Shown one piece after another: positions 1-9,033 of a stretch of DNA of 64,000 nt (positions are counted from its first letter, which is position 1; each line of letters opens with the position of its first letter). The DNA is taken from assembly GCA_002690995.1 (NCBI GenBank), contig NZGS01000008.1, positions 25,086 to 89,085 of the forward strand, in the 5' to 3' direction. This stretch comes from Rhodospirillaceae bacterium (GTDB lineage Bacteria > Pseudomonadota > Alphaproteobacteria > Thalassobaculales > Thalassobaculaceae). Under the pieces are notes generated by a model. That model saw only the letters and a program-made list of their open reading frames with translations, was not told the DNA's origin and searched no databases. The position numbers were made by a program, and so were the translations under genes.

Positions 1-252
1 TTGCTTGTTAATATTCGCTGCATAAGCATATGTGGTAATATTCAACTTTGGCTTTGGTAGAGAATCCGATAGCTTTGCAGGTATTTTTGATTCTGATGAG
101 GATAACTTACGCACATCACCTTTAGAGTTAAGAGCGCCTAGCTTGCCAGTAAGTTCTCTTCGCTCGTTTACTTTATTGAAATTATTATTACCATCCATAG
201 ACTGAGAATCGGTCGCTCCTAATCCCGCCTTTAAAGCTGCTTTAAGTGACAT
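1..252 (-). CDS. N-terminal part of an unidentified protein, cut by the window edge
   Basis: The 84 visible codons stay open to the left edge, so only the N-terminus is present. The ATG (complement of 250-252) follows a GAGGTGG ribosome-binding site whose AGG core lies 5 nt upstream, which supports a real gene. The visible protein is polar and rich in Ser, Lys and Asn, with no membrane segment or signal peptide and no motif I recognise. It is divergent from the PKHD dioxygenase gene, with 206 nt between them that presumably hold both promoters. Function unknown. Confidence 0.6.
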   Translation of the reverse strand, partial: MSLKAALKAGLGATDSQSMDGNNNFNKVNERRELTGKLGALNSKGDVRKLSSSESKIPAKLSDSLPKPKLNITTYAYAANINKQ

Positions 253-458
253 TTCCACCTCGAAAACTAATTTAAACATTCTTATAACAGTAGCCCTGCA
301 AAAGCTGTGCCTAGTTTTATTTGTCTGTATAAATTTCCATATAAGTTTCTAAGCTGTGTAGTCATCTTCATCGTCTTAATGGTAGAATATCACCTGATTA
401 TACAAAAATGGTTATTAGGTGATTATGTTATCCATGCTCTAAAAATAGTGAGGTTTAA

Positions 459-1130
459 ATGGCCAAAATAATAAAAGGCATACTGCCACGAGACGAAATT
501 AAAAAAATAACTACTGGCTTATTTTCTGCACAATTTCTGGATGGTGGGATGAGTGGCGGACAGCTAGGTAATAAACTTAAAAACAATACCCAAGTCGCCC
601 CAACTAGCCCACAATACAGAGAGCTTTCAGAATTAGTTATGGCCGCTTTAAGAGCAAACGAAGAATTCAATGCTAATGCTTTTCCCCGTCGCATAATATC
701 GCCAATCTTTAGTTCTTATAAACAAGAACAAGAATATAAAAAACATGTGGACTCCGCATTAATGGGACCATACCCAGGAATGCGAACAGACTTATCGATT
801 ACAATTTTTTTAAACGACCCTGACGCATACAAAGGGGGAGAGTTGGTATTAGAAACCCCATTTGGAGAACATGAGTATAAATTACCCCCAGGCGATGCAA
901 TTCTGTACGCAACCCATCATGTGCATCACGTAAAAAAAATTACGAAAGGTCGAAGGTTAGCAGCGGTAACTTGGATAGAAAGCATGGTACCAGATCCACA
1001 AAAACGTGAAATCCTTAATGATCTTGGAGAAGTTGCAAAAACACTTATACAAAGCGAGAGTGCTATAGAAACCATCACAAAATTGGAAAAAGGACGTCTC
1101 AATCTTTTAAGGATGTGGGCAAATAATTGA
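459..1130 (+). CDS. PKHD-type Fe(II)/2-oxoglutarate dioxygenase (YbiX/PiuC family)
   Basis: The 223-residue product matches the YbiX/PiuC family in length (about 225). The jelly-roll dioxygenase core carries the HxD pair at H96/D98 (KHVDSAL), the distal histidine H156 in the HHVKK stretch and the 2-oxoglutarate-binding Arg at R166. These enzymes are cytosolic non-haem iron hydroxylases; PiuC homologues are often encoded beside TonB-dependent iron receptors, but no receptor is visible here. The ATG at 459 follows a GAGG about 7 nt upstream. The gene is monocistronic, with a 265-nt non-coding stretch after it. The protein substrate of the family is not known, so only the fold and cofactor use are firm. 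Confidence 0.9.
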   Translation: MAKIIKGILPRDEIKKITTGLFSAQFLDGGMSGGQLGNKLKNNTQVAPTSPQYRELSELVMAALRANEEFNANAFPRRIISPIFSSYKQEQEYKKHVDSALMGPYPGMRTDLSITIFLNDPDAYKGGELVLETPFGEHEYKLPPGDAILYATHHVHHVKKITKGRRLAAVTWIESMVPDPQKREILNDLGEVAKTLIQSESAIETITKLEKGRLNLLRMWANN

Positions 1131-1363
1131 GCTTTGTTTCGAGAATGTTAATTGTCTTGTTTTTAACTGCATAGGGGGAGCTACTAAGTTCGAATCGATG
1201 ATAAGCAAGGTGAAGGACGGTAGCTAAAGAAGATCTGGCGAGAAATAAAGGTAAGAAATCAAAGGGTATCAGAAACAAAAAGGAATAATCTCAAACACAT
1301 TATCATATCGCACCCCGGTAGTTGCAGGGATAATGATAAAGGATCAGCGATTTATCACTAGGA

Positions 1364-1380
1364 TCAGATCTCCGATCTGA
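1364..1380. other. Short perfect hairpin between the convergent genes
   Basis: TCAGATC (1364-1370) and GATCTGA (1374-1380) form a perfect 7-bp inverted repeat around a 3-nt loop, 15 nt beyond the stop codon of the leftward enolase-superfamily gene. No T-run follows on either strand, so it is at best a weak terminator or an mRNA-end stem. A second pair, TTATCAT near 1300 and ATGATAA near 1333, lies just before it. The rest of 1131-1395 shows no gene. Confidence 0.3.
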
Positions 1381-1395
1381 CGACTGCCGAGTAGA

Positions 1396-2478
1396 TCACT
1401 TCAAAATGTAATCTGAAATAAACTCCTTTTTGAATTCTAGTCCATGACCCGGTCTTTCTGGAGCAGAATACTGGCCCTGAGTTGGAAGTATTGGGTTGAC
1501 CCAAGCATCATCCATCCAGTTCACATATTCAATTATATGTGCATTAGGTATAGACGCCATTAATTGAACCATTAGTTCTGGAAATAAATGCGGCGCTATT
1601 TTAATTCCCCATGTATCCGCCACCGTTGCTATTTTCCTAAGTTCCGTAAACCCACCCCGCATGACATCAGGTTGTAATATAGGAATCCTAGCACTCTCAA
1701 AAAAGGGGCGCATATCAAAGCGAGTAAAATGAGTTTCACCCCCCACCACTCGAGTATCTAATGCTTCAGCTATTCTCAAGTAACCCTTAAAGTCTTCACA
1801 ATTCACTGGCTCCTCCAGCCAATACAGATTAAATTCTTGGAGTTTTTTACCTATTTTTATTGCCTCATCAGCTGACCAGGCCATGTTCACATCGGTCATA
1901 ATGTCAATATTCTCGCCTAAGGCATCGCGCATCTTTGACAAGTTTTCTACATCTTGATTCCCATCATATAACACACCGCTTTGCATCTTTATGGCTTTGA
2001 AGCCTTCTTTAACATAACGCAGAGCCCGCTCGACCATTCCTTCGGGGCCATAACCTCTCCAACAACCACTACCGTATGCTGGAATAGTGTCATTACAATG
2101 TCCCCATATTCTATGTAACGGCATATTGACTTGCTTTCCGAGGGCATCCCATAAAGCAATATCAACGGCAGACTGCGCCAGTACCGTTATTCCCATTCTG
2201 CCTATCCAGTAATTTCTTTTCCATAGATGTTGCCAGATTGCCTCTATATTAGTTGCATTCTTGCCTAATAATTCTGGGATCATTAGTTCTTTTATGCACG
2301 CTTGGATCGTTGAGCCTCCTCCACTCAAAAGAATAAGATAGCCCATTCCAACGATACCATTATCAGTCTCCAATTCCAGCACAAGTATGTCTCTAAATTC
2401 GGGCGGGTTGAGGCTAAATTTAGGTGCTTCAGTCCATGGCGCCTTAATTTGATATGTTCTAATGTCTTCAATAATCAT
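1396..2478 (-). CDS. Mandelate racemase/muconate-lactonising enzyme family protein (enolase superfamily)
   Basis: The protein has the capping domain followed by the TIM barrel of the enolase superfamily. The metal-binding series is visible as TDVNMAW (Asp), YWLEEP (Glu) and VGGETHF (Glu), with a barrel Lys in FKAIKMQ and a general-base His in APHLFPEL. Family members abstract the alpha-proton of a carboxylate substrate (racemisation, sugar-acid dehydration or cycloisomerisation); the sequence does not tell which. I chose the ATG at 2476-2478 (360 residues), preceded by a GGGGG about 8 nt upstream; an ATG at 2493 and a TTG at 2517 are in-frame alternatives. The gene is divergent from the acyl-CoA ligase gene, and the two may share a regulatory region. 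Confidence 0.85.
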   Translation of the reverse strand: MIIEDIRTYQIKAPWTEAPKFSLNPPEFRDILVLELETDNGIVGMGYLILLSGGGSTIQACIKELMIPELLGKNATNIEAIWQHLWKRNYWIGRMGITVLAQSAVDIALWDALGKQVNMPLHRIWGHCNDTIPAYGSGCWRGYGPEGMVERALRYVKEGFKAIKMQSGVLYDGNQDVENLSKMRDALGENIDIMTDVNMAWSADEAIKIGKKLQEFNLYWLEEPVNCEDFKGYLRIAEALDTRVVGGETHFTRFDMRPFFESARIPILQPDVMRGGFTELRKIATVADTWGIKIAPHLFPELMVQLMASIPNAHIIEYVNWMDDAWVNPILPTQGQYSAPERPGHGLEFKKEFISDYILK

Positions 2479-2631
2479 CGATACTGCCCCCATCAAAAAA
2501 AACCCTGCCGAGATCAAATCATTCTTTTATGGACTTGTCGTTGATTTTTTTTAGTTGTAATCATAGCTTAGTTGATCTTTACCTTGAAATTTATCAGCAC
2601 CCAAACCACAACAAGGAAGAGGCCATTCTCC

Positions 2632-4161
2632 ATGAATTTAGCTGGACTTTTATCTCGGACAGCCCTTACCTACCCTAACTACACAGCCGTATCTATTGGC
2701 CAAGAAGCTCTGCTAACCTATGCGCAATTGAGAGAAAATGCGGCAAGGCTAAGTAACGGCCTTCAAAATATAATGAAGTTAAATCCGGGTGACCGCGTAG
2801 CGCTAATTATGAAAAATTCACCGGAGGTGATTGAGATCGTATTTGGAGCATGGCAAGCAGGGTTATGTGTCGTGCCAATAAACTCTAAATTACATCCCCG
2901 CGAATTTGGTTTCATTTTGGAAAATAGTGGTGCAAAGGCTTGTTTTTTTACAAAAGAACTTTCGGAGGCGGTTAATGACGCTAGATCTGATGCCGTGGCC
3001 CTAGAACATCTGATTGAGACGAGCTCCGAAGAATATTCCTCGCTTAAAAACTCTAATGAGATTGCTGAAAATGAGGTCAAGCCAACTGACTTAGCTTGGC
3101 TTTTTTACACTTCGGGGACCACCGGTCGCCCAAAAGGTGCAATGCTCTCGCATCGAAACCTTTATTCTATGACCATGAATTATCTAGCGGATGTCGACCA
3201 GATTGAACCAGGAGATAGTTTGATACATGCAGCCCCAATGAGCCACGGTTCAGGCTTATACGCCATACCTCACGTCGCCCGTGCGGCCAATAATGTTATA
3301 CCTAAAAGTGGCGGTTTCGATGTAGCAGAGACACTAGCGTTGATAGAACATTGGCCTAATAGCACTTTTTTCTTTGCTCCCACCATGGTCACCCGTTTGA
3401 TTAACGCACCAAATATCCAGACCGCGAATCTCAAAAAGTTAAAAACTATTGTCTATGGTGGCGCGCCAATGTACTTAAATGATACCTTGAAAGCGCTAGA
3501 TATTTTAGGTCCTAAACTAGTCCAAATATATGGACAGGGTGAATCACCCATGACTATAACAGGACTTCCTAAAAGATTAATTAATGACAAAACACATCCT
3601 AATCATCACAAGCGATTAGCTTCCGTAGGAATAGCTCGGACAGACGTCGATGTTTGCGTTGTAGATGAAAATGGAGCCGCAGTTCCAACAGGCGAAATTG
3701 GTGAAATTATAGTCCGTGGTGATGTTGTTATGTCTGGATATTGGAATAACGTTGAAGCGACAAAATCTTCCGTTCGTGACGGATGGCTTTGGACTGGCGA
3801 TATTGGCGCCTTAGATGAAGAAGGTTTTTTAACGCTAAAAGATCGATCAAAAGATTTGATAATTTCAGGAGGTACAAATATTTATCCACGGGAGATAGAA
3901 GAAGTGCTCCTAAAGCATCCATCGATCTACGAGGTTGCGGTAGTTGGTAAACCACACAATGATTGGGGTGAGACGGTAACAGCGTTTGTGTGTTTACATG
4001 AGGGAAAAAATGTCACTTCTGAGGAACTTGACGCGCTGTGTCTGGACAACATCGCACGTTTTAAGAGACCTAAAGAATATTTATTTGTCAAACAGTTGCC
4101 CAAAAACAACTACGGGAAAATTCTCAAAACAGTATTGCGAGAACAACTAAGCAACTATTGA
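2632..4161 (+). CDS. Acyl-CoA synthetase (class I adenylate-forming enzyme)
   Basis: The product activates a carboxylic acid with ATP and CoA. It shows the P-loop-like AMP-binding motif YTSGTTGRPKGAML, the A5 motif IYGQGES, the A7 aspartate in WLWTGDIGALDEEGF, the hinge KDRSKDLIISGG and the catalytic lysine near the end in NNYGKILK. At 509 residues it has the normal length for a short/medium/long-chain fatty-acid or aromatic acyl-CoA ligase; the substrate cannot be read from sequence. The ATG at 2632 follows AGGAAGAGG about 10 nt upstream; a TTG 60 nt earlier has no such site. It is convergent with the next gene, only 21 nt away. Confidence 0.88.
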   Translation: MNLAGLLSRTALTYPNYTAVSIGQEALLTYAQLRENAARLSNGLQNIMKLNPGDRVALIMKNSPEVIEIVFGAWQAGLCVVPINSKLHPREFGFILENSGAKACFFTKELSEAVNDARSDAVALEHLIETSSEEYSSLKNSNEIAENEVKPTDLAWLFYTSGTTGRPKGAMLSHRNLYSMTMNYLADVDQIEPGDSLIHAAPMSHGSGLYAIPHVARAANNVIPKSGGFDVAETLALIEHWPNSTFFFAPTMVTRLINAPNIQTANLKKLKTIVYGGAPMYLNDTLKALDILGPKLVQIYGQGESPMTITGLPKRLINDKTHPNHHKRLASVGIARTDVDVCVVDENGAAVPTGEIGEIIVRGDVVMSGYWNNVEATKSSVRDGWLWTGDIGALDEEGFLTLKDRSKDLIISGGTNIYPREIEEVLLKHPSIYEVAVVGKPHNDWGETVTAFVCLHEGKNVTSEELDALCLDNIARFKRPKEYLFVKQLPKNNYGKILKTVLREQLSNY

Positions 4162-4182
4162 AATAAAATCCAATAATTGCGT

Positions 4183-5106
4183 TTAAACTTTGTGATCCGC
4201 TAATTCATCTAAGTATATTAATAATGGTTCCAGGACATGGTTAATATTTTTATACGATAATAGCGAAGTGGGGGCACTCCGCAATAATGAGGACAAATTC
4301 TGTGCCTCTTTCGGGTACTTGTTTAATTTTGAAACCTTATCCAGATAAGTTTTGATAGTAAATAATATCCAACCAGTATTCGGCAAACGACGCAGTGTCT
4401 GCCGTTCGCATCTCATATACACCTGGTCACCAGCATTCTTTGACGTAATAGGTAGCTCTGACGCACTATGCTTCTGACGCACTGGTTGAAACATAGTCGG
4501 ATCGGTGGTTAGTGACCAATTCACGCGCCAGACGGGACGATCAACATCTATGCGGTTAAAAAAGCTGTTCACTGGACGTGATAGTTTTTCACTATAGCCT
4601 GGCACCGGTTTGTGAATTGCGCTCATAGGCAAACCCATTTTATCCATCAATCGCCATCTAGCAGGAAAGCAGAGCGAAGCAGCTTCTAACGTGTAACCAT
4701 CGGGCCCGGGCGCCATTAAACACAAATCCTCCTGCACAAAACGCCCACATAAGTCCAAAGGGGACTCCTCAAAATCGCTTATCCGAAATTTCCACTTAAG
4801 CTTTGGAAGAATAACCTCGTCATGTTCTATCTTGAGGACGCCAGGACAATATTTTTCCATGTGTTTTAGTACAAGAGCTAGGACTTCTGTTTGTGCCAGC
4901 AAACTTCCAGGACGGCTGGCAAAAACTTCTGGATAATTCGATATTAATAATTGTTTTTTTTCTTTTAATTCATCATAAAAATACTCATCTGCTTCTATCC
5001 AATCTTTTAATTGAAGAGCTACTAATCCCATTGAGATCTTGTATTTTGGACGGCTAAAAGGAAGATAAACGGGCTCGTTCCGAGAAATGAATTGGAAACC
5101 TGGCAA
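4183..5106 (-). CDS. Haem-dependent oxidative N-demethylase-like protein (DUF3445 family)
   Basis: The 307-residue protein fits the DUF3445 / haem-dependent oxidative N-demethylase family throughout, with the typical stretches KISMGLVAL, RPGSLLAQTEVL, QEDLCLMAPG, CFPARWRL and CERQTLRRLP. Characterised relatives oxidatively demethylate secondary amines such as dimethylamine using a PAS-fold haem. The only start that keeps the conserved N-terminal PFxxPxYKISMGL region is a TTG at 5104-5106, immediately after an in-frame TAA; its ribosome-binding site is weak (GTGG). Upstream in the same direction is a small lipoprotein gene, 52 nt away. Whether the substrate is a methylated amine is inference from family. 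Confidence 0.75.
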   Translation of the reverse strand: MPGFQFISRNEPVYLPFSRPKYKISMGLVALQLKDWIEADEYFYDELKEKKQLLISNYPEVFASRPGSLLAQTEVLALVLKHMEKYCPGVLKIEHDEVILPKLKWKFRISDFEESPLDLCGRFVQEDLCLMAPGPDGYTLEAASLCFPARWRLMDKMGLPMSAIHKPVPGYSEKLSRPVNSFFNRIDVDRPVWRVNWSLTTDPTMFQPVRQKHSASELPITSKNAGDQVYMRCERQTLRRLPNTGWILFTIKTYLDKVSKLNKYPKEAQNLSSLLRSAPTSLLSYKNINHVLEPLLIYLDELADHKV

Positions 5107-5158
5107 CTTTTGTTAATCCACTTGCATCATCTTTATAAAAAGTTGTCGCGTCCTACTA

Positions 5159-5419
5159 TCACGGGCGAAGAGGGCCTGTTGCGGCGGTAGATCGTGGTGA
5201 TTTTCCGTCATAACCAATTAATCTATTTGCTTCCTGCCCTGGTAGAGGCTGAGAGTAACAGTTCACTTTCCCAATCGTTCGATAACAATAGACTGGTTGT
5301 GGCACAGCACGGCTCTGCTTCGTGTCCTCCATTAAAAGTTTATCTATATTTGCCCTTATAGTTTCAGCACAGCCCATCAGAGATCCTGCTAATAGGAATA
5401 AGACGAGTAAGCTCCTCAT
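5159..5419 (-). CDS. Small secreted lipoprotein of unknown function
   Basis: The 86-residue product begins with a short charged n-region, a hydrophobic stretch (LLVLFLLAGS) and a lipobox LMGC with the lipidation Cys at position 17. The mature part has the pattern PVYCYRTIGKVNCYSQP, with two cysteines nine residues apart, followed by PGQEANRLIGYDG. I recall similar small lipoproteins in other Alphaproteobacteria but no assigned role. Lipidation and export to the periplasm or outer membrane are inferred from the signal. It sits 42 nt downstream of the aminotransferase gene in the same direction and may be co-transcribed with it. Confidence 0.8.
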   Translation of the reverse strand: MRSLLVLFLLAGSLMGCAETIRANIDKLLMEDTKQSRAVPQPVYCYRTIGKVNCYSQPLPGQEANRLIGYDGKSPRSTAATGPLRP

Positions 5420-5461
5420 TTTAAAAAACTCCGGAAATTTCCATTCATCTTTTATTGGAAA

Positions 5462-6790
5462 TTAATGCACTGTTTCAATGACATCTCGAACTGTCTCAGC
5501 AATAAAGTCTATATGCTTTCTTTCAACTATCAATGGCGGTGATAGCGCAATTGTATCTCCAGTAGTTCTAACAAGAAGTCCCCTCTCAAAGGCTTTCTGA
5601 AATGCCTCCATGGCCCTTGCTGTCGGCTTGCCTGCAATTGATTCTAATTCAATTGCTCCCATTAAACCTAAGTTTCTTACGTCAATTACATTCTTGCAAT
5701 CGGCCAAGGAATGAACGGCTTCTTGAAAATATGGGGCCAGTTCTGCCGCACGCGCAAATAAATCCTCCTCTCGATAAACTTCTAGCGTAGCCAAACCGGC
5801 TGCGCAGGCAAGTGGATGCCCTGAATAGGTATAACCATGAAAAAATTCTATTGCTCCCTCTGGAGCTACCTCCATGAATGCATCATAAATTCCGTCGCGA
5901 ACAAAAACTGCTCCCATTGGCACAGTGGCATTTGTTATTCCTTTTGCAGTAGTAAAAATATCTGGCTTAACGTCAAAATACTCATTTGCAAAGCTATCAC
6001 CAAGTCGACCAAATCCGGTAATTACCTCATCAAAAATTAGTAATATACCATGCTTTGTGCATATCTCCCGTAAACGCCTCAGGTAGCCTTGGGGGGGTAT
6101 GAGTACACCAGTTGATCCGGCTACAGGTTCGACAATAACTGCAGCTATGTTCGAAGCATCATGAAGCGCTACGATTGATTCCAAATCATCCGCAAGATGT
6201 GCTCCCCATTCGGGTTGCCCCCTAACAAATGCATTGTGTTCAAGGTTGTGCGTATGTTTTAAATGATCAATACCTGTCAACATGTTACCAAACATCTTCC
6301 TGTTTGGGGAAATACCTCCGACAGATATACCACCAAAGCCAACACCGTGATATCCCCGCTCACGGCCCACAAATCTTGTGCGATTGCCCTGTCCAATACT
6401 ACGCTGATACGCCAGTGCTATTTTTAGGGCAGTATCGACAGACTCTGAGCCTGAATTTGTAAACATGACGTGACTGTATTCTTTAACCATGCCAGTTAAT
6501 CGCGAAGCGAATTCAAAGGATAACGGATGCCCTACTTGAAACCCTGGAGCATAATCGAGTTTTTCTACCTGCTTACTTACGGCCTCAATTATCGGTTTAC
6601 GTCTATGTCCAGCATTAACACACCAAAGTCCCGACGTCCCATCGAGAACTTTTCTTCCATCAGGTGTGAAATAGTACATGCCATCCGCTTCGCTAAATAA
6701 TCTAGGCTGTTTTTTGAAACTTCTATTATCTGTAAAGGGCATCCAAAGCGAGTCTAGATCATTTGGTACAGTAACATCTGAAATGGACAT
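5462..6790 (-). CDS. Class III omega-aminotransferase (beta-alanine:pyruvate type)
   Basis: A fold-type I, PLP-dependent class III aminotransferase of 442 residues. Visible landmarks are GTSGLWCVNAGH near the N-terminus, the cofactor-binding FTNSGSES, the Asp of IFDEVITGFGRLG that pairs with the pyridine nitrogen, and the PLP lysine in TTAKGITN. The N-terminal LDSLWMPFTDNR is characteristic of beta-alanine/omega-amino-acid:pyruvate aminotransferases, which transfer the terminal amino group of omega-amino acids to pyruvate. I chose the ATG at 6788-6790 because GGAG lies 7 nt upstream; the ATG at 6802 lacks a site. The exact amino donor is uncertain. Confidence 0.88.
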   Translation of the reverse strand: MSISDVTVPNDLDSLWMPFTDNRSFKKQPRLFSEADGMYYFTPDGRKVLDGTSGLWCVNAGHRRKPIIEAVSKQVEKLDYAPGFQVGHPLSFEFASRLTGMVKEYSHVMFTNSGSESVDTALKIALAYQRSIGQGNRTRFVGRERGYHGVGFGGISVGGISPNRKMFGNMLTGIDHLKHTHNLEHNAFVRGQPEWGAHLADDLESIVALHDASNIAAVIVEPVAGSTGVLIPPQGYLRRLREICTKHGILLIFDEVITGFGRLGDSFANEYFDVKPDIFTTAKGITNATVPMGAVFVRDGIYDAFMEVAPEGAIEFFHGYTYSGHPLACAAGLATLEVYREEDLFARAAELAPYFQEAVHSLADCKNVIDVRNLGLMGAIELESIAGKPTARAMEAFQKAFERGLLVRTTGDTIALSPPLIVERKHIDFIAETVRDVIETVH

Positions 6791-6881
6791 ATTATACTCC
6801 ATGTGGATTTGGGATCGCCGGACTTAGCCGAACGTTTGGTTATCCATCAGTATACGAGGACATTCAAAAGAATACGAATCT

Positions 6882-7907
6882 TTACTTAACAAGTTTATCA
6901 AAGAAATCCATATATTGGTTAACTATAATTTTTTTTGAAAAATTGCGTTCATATGTTTTTCTACCCTCACTGGCAAGTTCCTCGGCCAAATTAGCATCTC
7001 CTAGAAGTAGCTTTATTGTATCTGCTAAATTAGTTGGGTTATCTATTTCGCATAAAAAACCATTCCTCCCACTAGTGATTAGCTCTTTTGGCCCGTCACT
7101 AGCTGCCGCTATAACAGGCTTCCCTTGAACCCACGCTTCCAAAATAACATTGCCGAGGGGTTCATGTCGCGATGGACAAATCAGCGCATCAGCAGCAGCA
7201 AGTAAATTGCTCGTATCGGACCGCCACCCCAGAAATCGAACTCTATCGGAAATTTTCAAATTGTCGGCAATACGTATCAATGTTTGTTTTTGTGGACCAT
7301 CACCTGCCAACCAAAGAAAAACGTCGGGCATAGCCACCAAAGCCTCTAGAAGCACATCAAAGCCTTTGTTTTCATGCAACCTGCCAAGTGCAAGGATAAC
7401 GGGGAACCCCGACGGGGTATCAAACATAGAACGTTCGAGAGGCAAACCTCTCTTTTCATCAACAAAGTTCGGGATATAGATGATTTTATCGGAGGGCCAT
7501 CCGTGTTGCGTCATATAGCTAATAATTGTCTGAGTATTGCCAATTAAATAATCGCACTTCCTATACTTTTGTAGATTGTAGTACCCTCCTAAGCGCGCAA
7601 CGTGTTTGAAAGTCCCTTTAGGAAGCTTTTGTGTTGCTCTGGTCATCCACGTTAACACTATTCCCGGTTGATAATCAGCAGCTATTTTTCGAAGTTTGTA
7701 AGAAGTCAAAAAATCTAGCGCCCCGCCAAACCGCATTTCTGTTACATCAACGTTATTTTCTTTTAGCTGTCGGGATCTTTCTTTATTCTTACGAATTACA
7801 ACTTTTTGGGAATACTTTATCTCTGAAAGCGCTATGGCTAATCGTGAAAAAAATAGCTCCGCCCCACCATTGGGAGCTCCTGCCATCACTTGTAATAATC
7901 GAATCAT
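6882..7907 (-). CDS. Glycosyltransferase family 4 protein
   Basis: A GT-B-fold glycosyltransferase of 341 residues. The N-terminal half has the glycine-rich loop GAPNGGAELFF; the C-terminal half has the GT4 signature LGRLHENKGFDVLLEA and the E-x7-E nucleotide-sugar motif in HEPLGNVILEAW. These are retaining cytosolic enzymes that build lipopolysaccharide core or other surface glycans. Two GT9 (heptosyltransferase-type) genes follow at 8.0-10.0 kb, which supports a role in LPS core or O-chain assembly. Donor and acceptor are not readable. It is divergent from the GT9 gene at 8029. Confidence 0.88.
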   Translation of the reverse strand: MIRLLQVMAGAPNGGAELFFSRLAIALSEIKYSQKVVIRKNKERSRQLKENNVDVTEMRFGGALDFLTSYKLRKIAADYQPGIVLTWMTRATQKLPKGTFKHVARLGGYYNLQKYRKCDYLIGNTQTIISYMTQHGWPSDKIIYIPNFVDEKRGLPLERSMFDTPSGFPVILALGRLHENKGFDVLLEALVAMPDVFLWLAGDGPQKQTLIRIADNLKISDRVRFLGWRSDTSNLLAAADALICPSRHEPLGNVILEAWVQGKPVIAAASDGPKELITSGRNGFLCEIDNPTNLADTIKLLLGDANLAEELASEGRKTYERNFSKKIIVNQYMDFFDKLVK

Positions 7908-8028
7908 TTTTAGTATAAGACCAAAGTGTTATATCAACTTTCATAGAACTTGAGTCACTTTATTAACTTTTAACAACCTCACCGGCTACTTGTAGTTTGT
8001 AGATCGACGTCAGGGAGGAGATTAACAT

Positions 8029-9033
8029 TTGAATCCGCAGAGTAAAAGTGAGGAAAATTTATTAGTTATCCAGCCTCTCCCTGGCATTGGAGATGCAATC
8101 TGGCATCTACCACATTTAAAAGCACTAGCTAATTCCACACCATCAGGGAAAGTGACACTTCTCACAAAAAGTCGATCACTAGCAAAGCAACTTCTATCTG
8201 AAACATATTTCGTAAAAGAAGTTCTCTATCTTTCTCAAGAGAACGGCGACCATTTTGGGATATTAGGTCCCGTCAATCTTGGCAAATTTTTAACCCCTTT
8301 TAAATTCGATCAAGCATGGATTTTGCACAACTCGGCTAGATATAGCATCGCCTCATGGTGGGCCCGCATACCGAATAGAATAGGTTTTGGCATTGGCTGG
8401 CAAGATGCCTTTCTTACCTCAGCTCATACGCTTTCTAAAAATGATAAGAGGTTAACGACGATTGAAAAATCAAAACAGCTACTTCGATTGAACGGCATCG
8501 CCATTGATGATGATAAACCCGCCTTATATTTCTCAGAGACTATTTTAAAATCAGCCAAACGTCACCTTCCCGAAGAAAAGCATCTAAACATTGCATTAGC
8601 TATCGGCTCTAGTGAGTCAAGAAAACAGTGGGGCACTGAGAACTTTATCCGGCTGGTCGAGGTGCTGACAAACATACTTAAAGCAAATATTATACTAGTT
8701 GGTGGGGACGAAGACGCAGAAATGGCTGTAAACATTTGCAAACACTTTGAAAATCCAAGGTGGATAAAGCAACTGATAAATCATCCCATATTAGAAGCCG
8801 CTGCAGTCACAAAATTCTGCCAGGTCTGCATTGGAAATGATACTGGGATATTAAATGTTGCTGCTGCCGCCGGAACGCAAGCCTTTGGTATTTTTTGCGG
8901 CTCAAGACCCTTAAACCCCGATCCACTGATTACACCTATTGAAGCCAGTGCAACTCAACGAGGCAGTGTACAAAGTACAGTAACCCCAGAAATGGTTATT
9001 GAGGAATTAATTGCGGCCGGTTTCACTAAGTAG
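8029..9033 (+). CDS. Glycosyltransferase family 9 (heptosyltransferase-like)
   Basis: A 334-residue GT-B protein of family GT9, the ADP-heptose:LPS heptosyltransferase family. It opens with the characteristic PLPGIGDAIWHLPHL and has the C-terminal donor-binding region IGNDTGILNVAAAAGTQAF. The start is a TTG at 8029, supported by a strong GGGAGGAG at 8013-8020 exactly 8 nt upstream; there is no nearby ATG. Expected role is addition of heptose or a similar sugar to the LPS inner core at the cytoplasmic face of the inner membrane. Its last 27 nt overlap the end of the convergent GT9 gene. Confidence 0.88.
   Translation: MNPQSKSEENLLVIQPLPGIGDAIWHLPHLKALANSTPSGKVTLLTKSRSLAKQLLSETYFVKEVLYLSQENGDHFGILGPVNLGKFLTPFKFDQAWILHNSARYSIASWWARIPNRIGFGIGWQDAFLTSAHTLSKNDKRLTTIEKSKQLLRLNGIAIDDDKPALYFSETILKSAKRHLPEEKHLNIALAIGSSESRKQWGTENFIRLVEVLTNILKANIILVGGDEDAEMAVNICKHFENPRWIKQLINHPILEAAAVTKFCQVCIGNDTGILNVAAAAGTQAFGIFCGSRPLNPDPLITPIEASATQRGSVQSTVTPEMVIEELIAAGFTK

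Noticed and set aside
1131-1395. Insertion-sequence remnant after the PKHD dioxygenase gene
   Set aside because: The stretch is Lys/Arg-codon-rich in some frames but no transposase motif, terminal repeat or target duplication can be seen.
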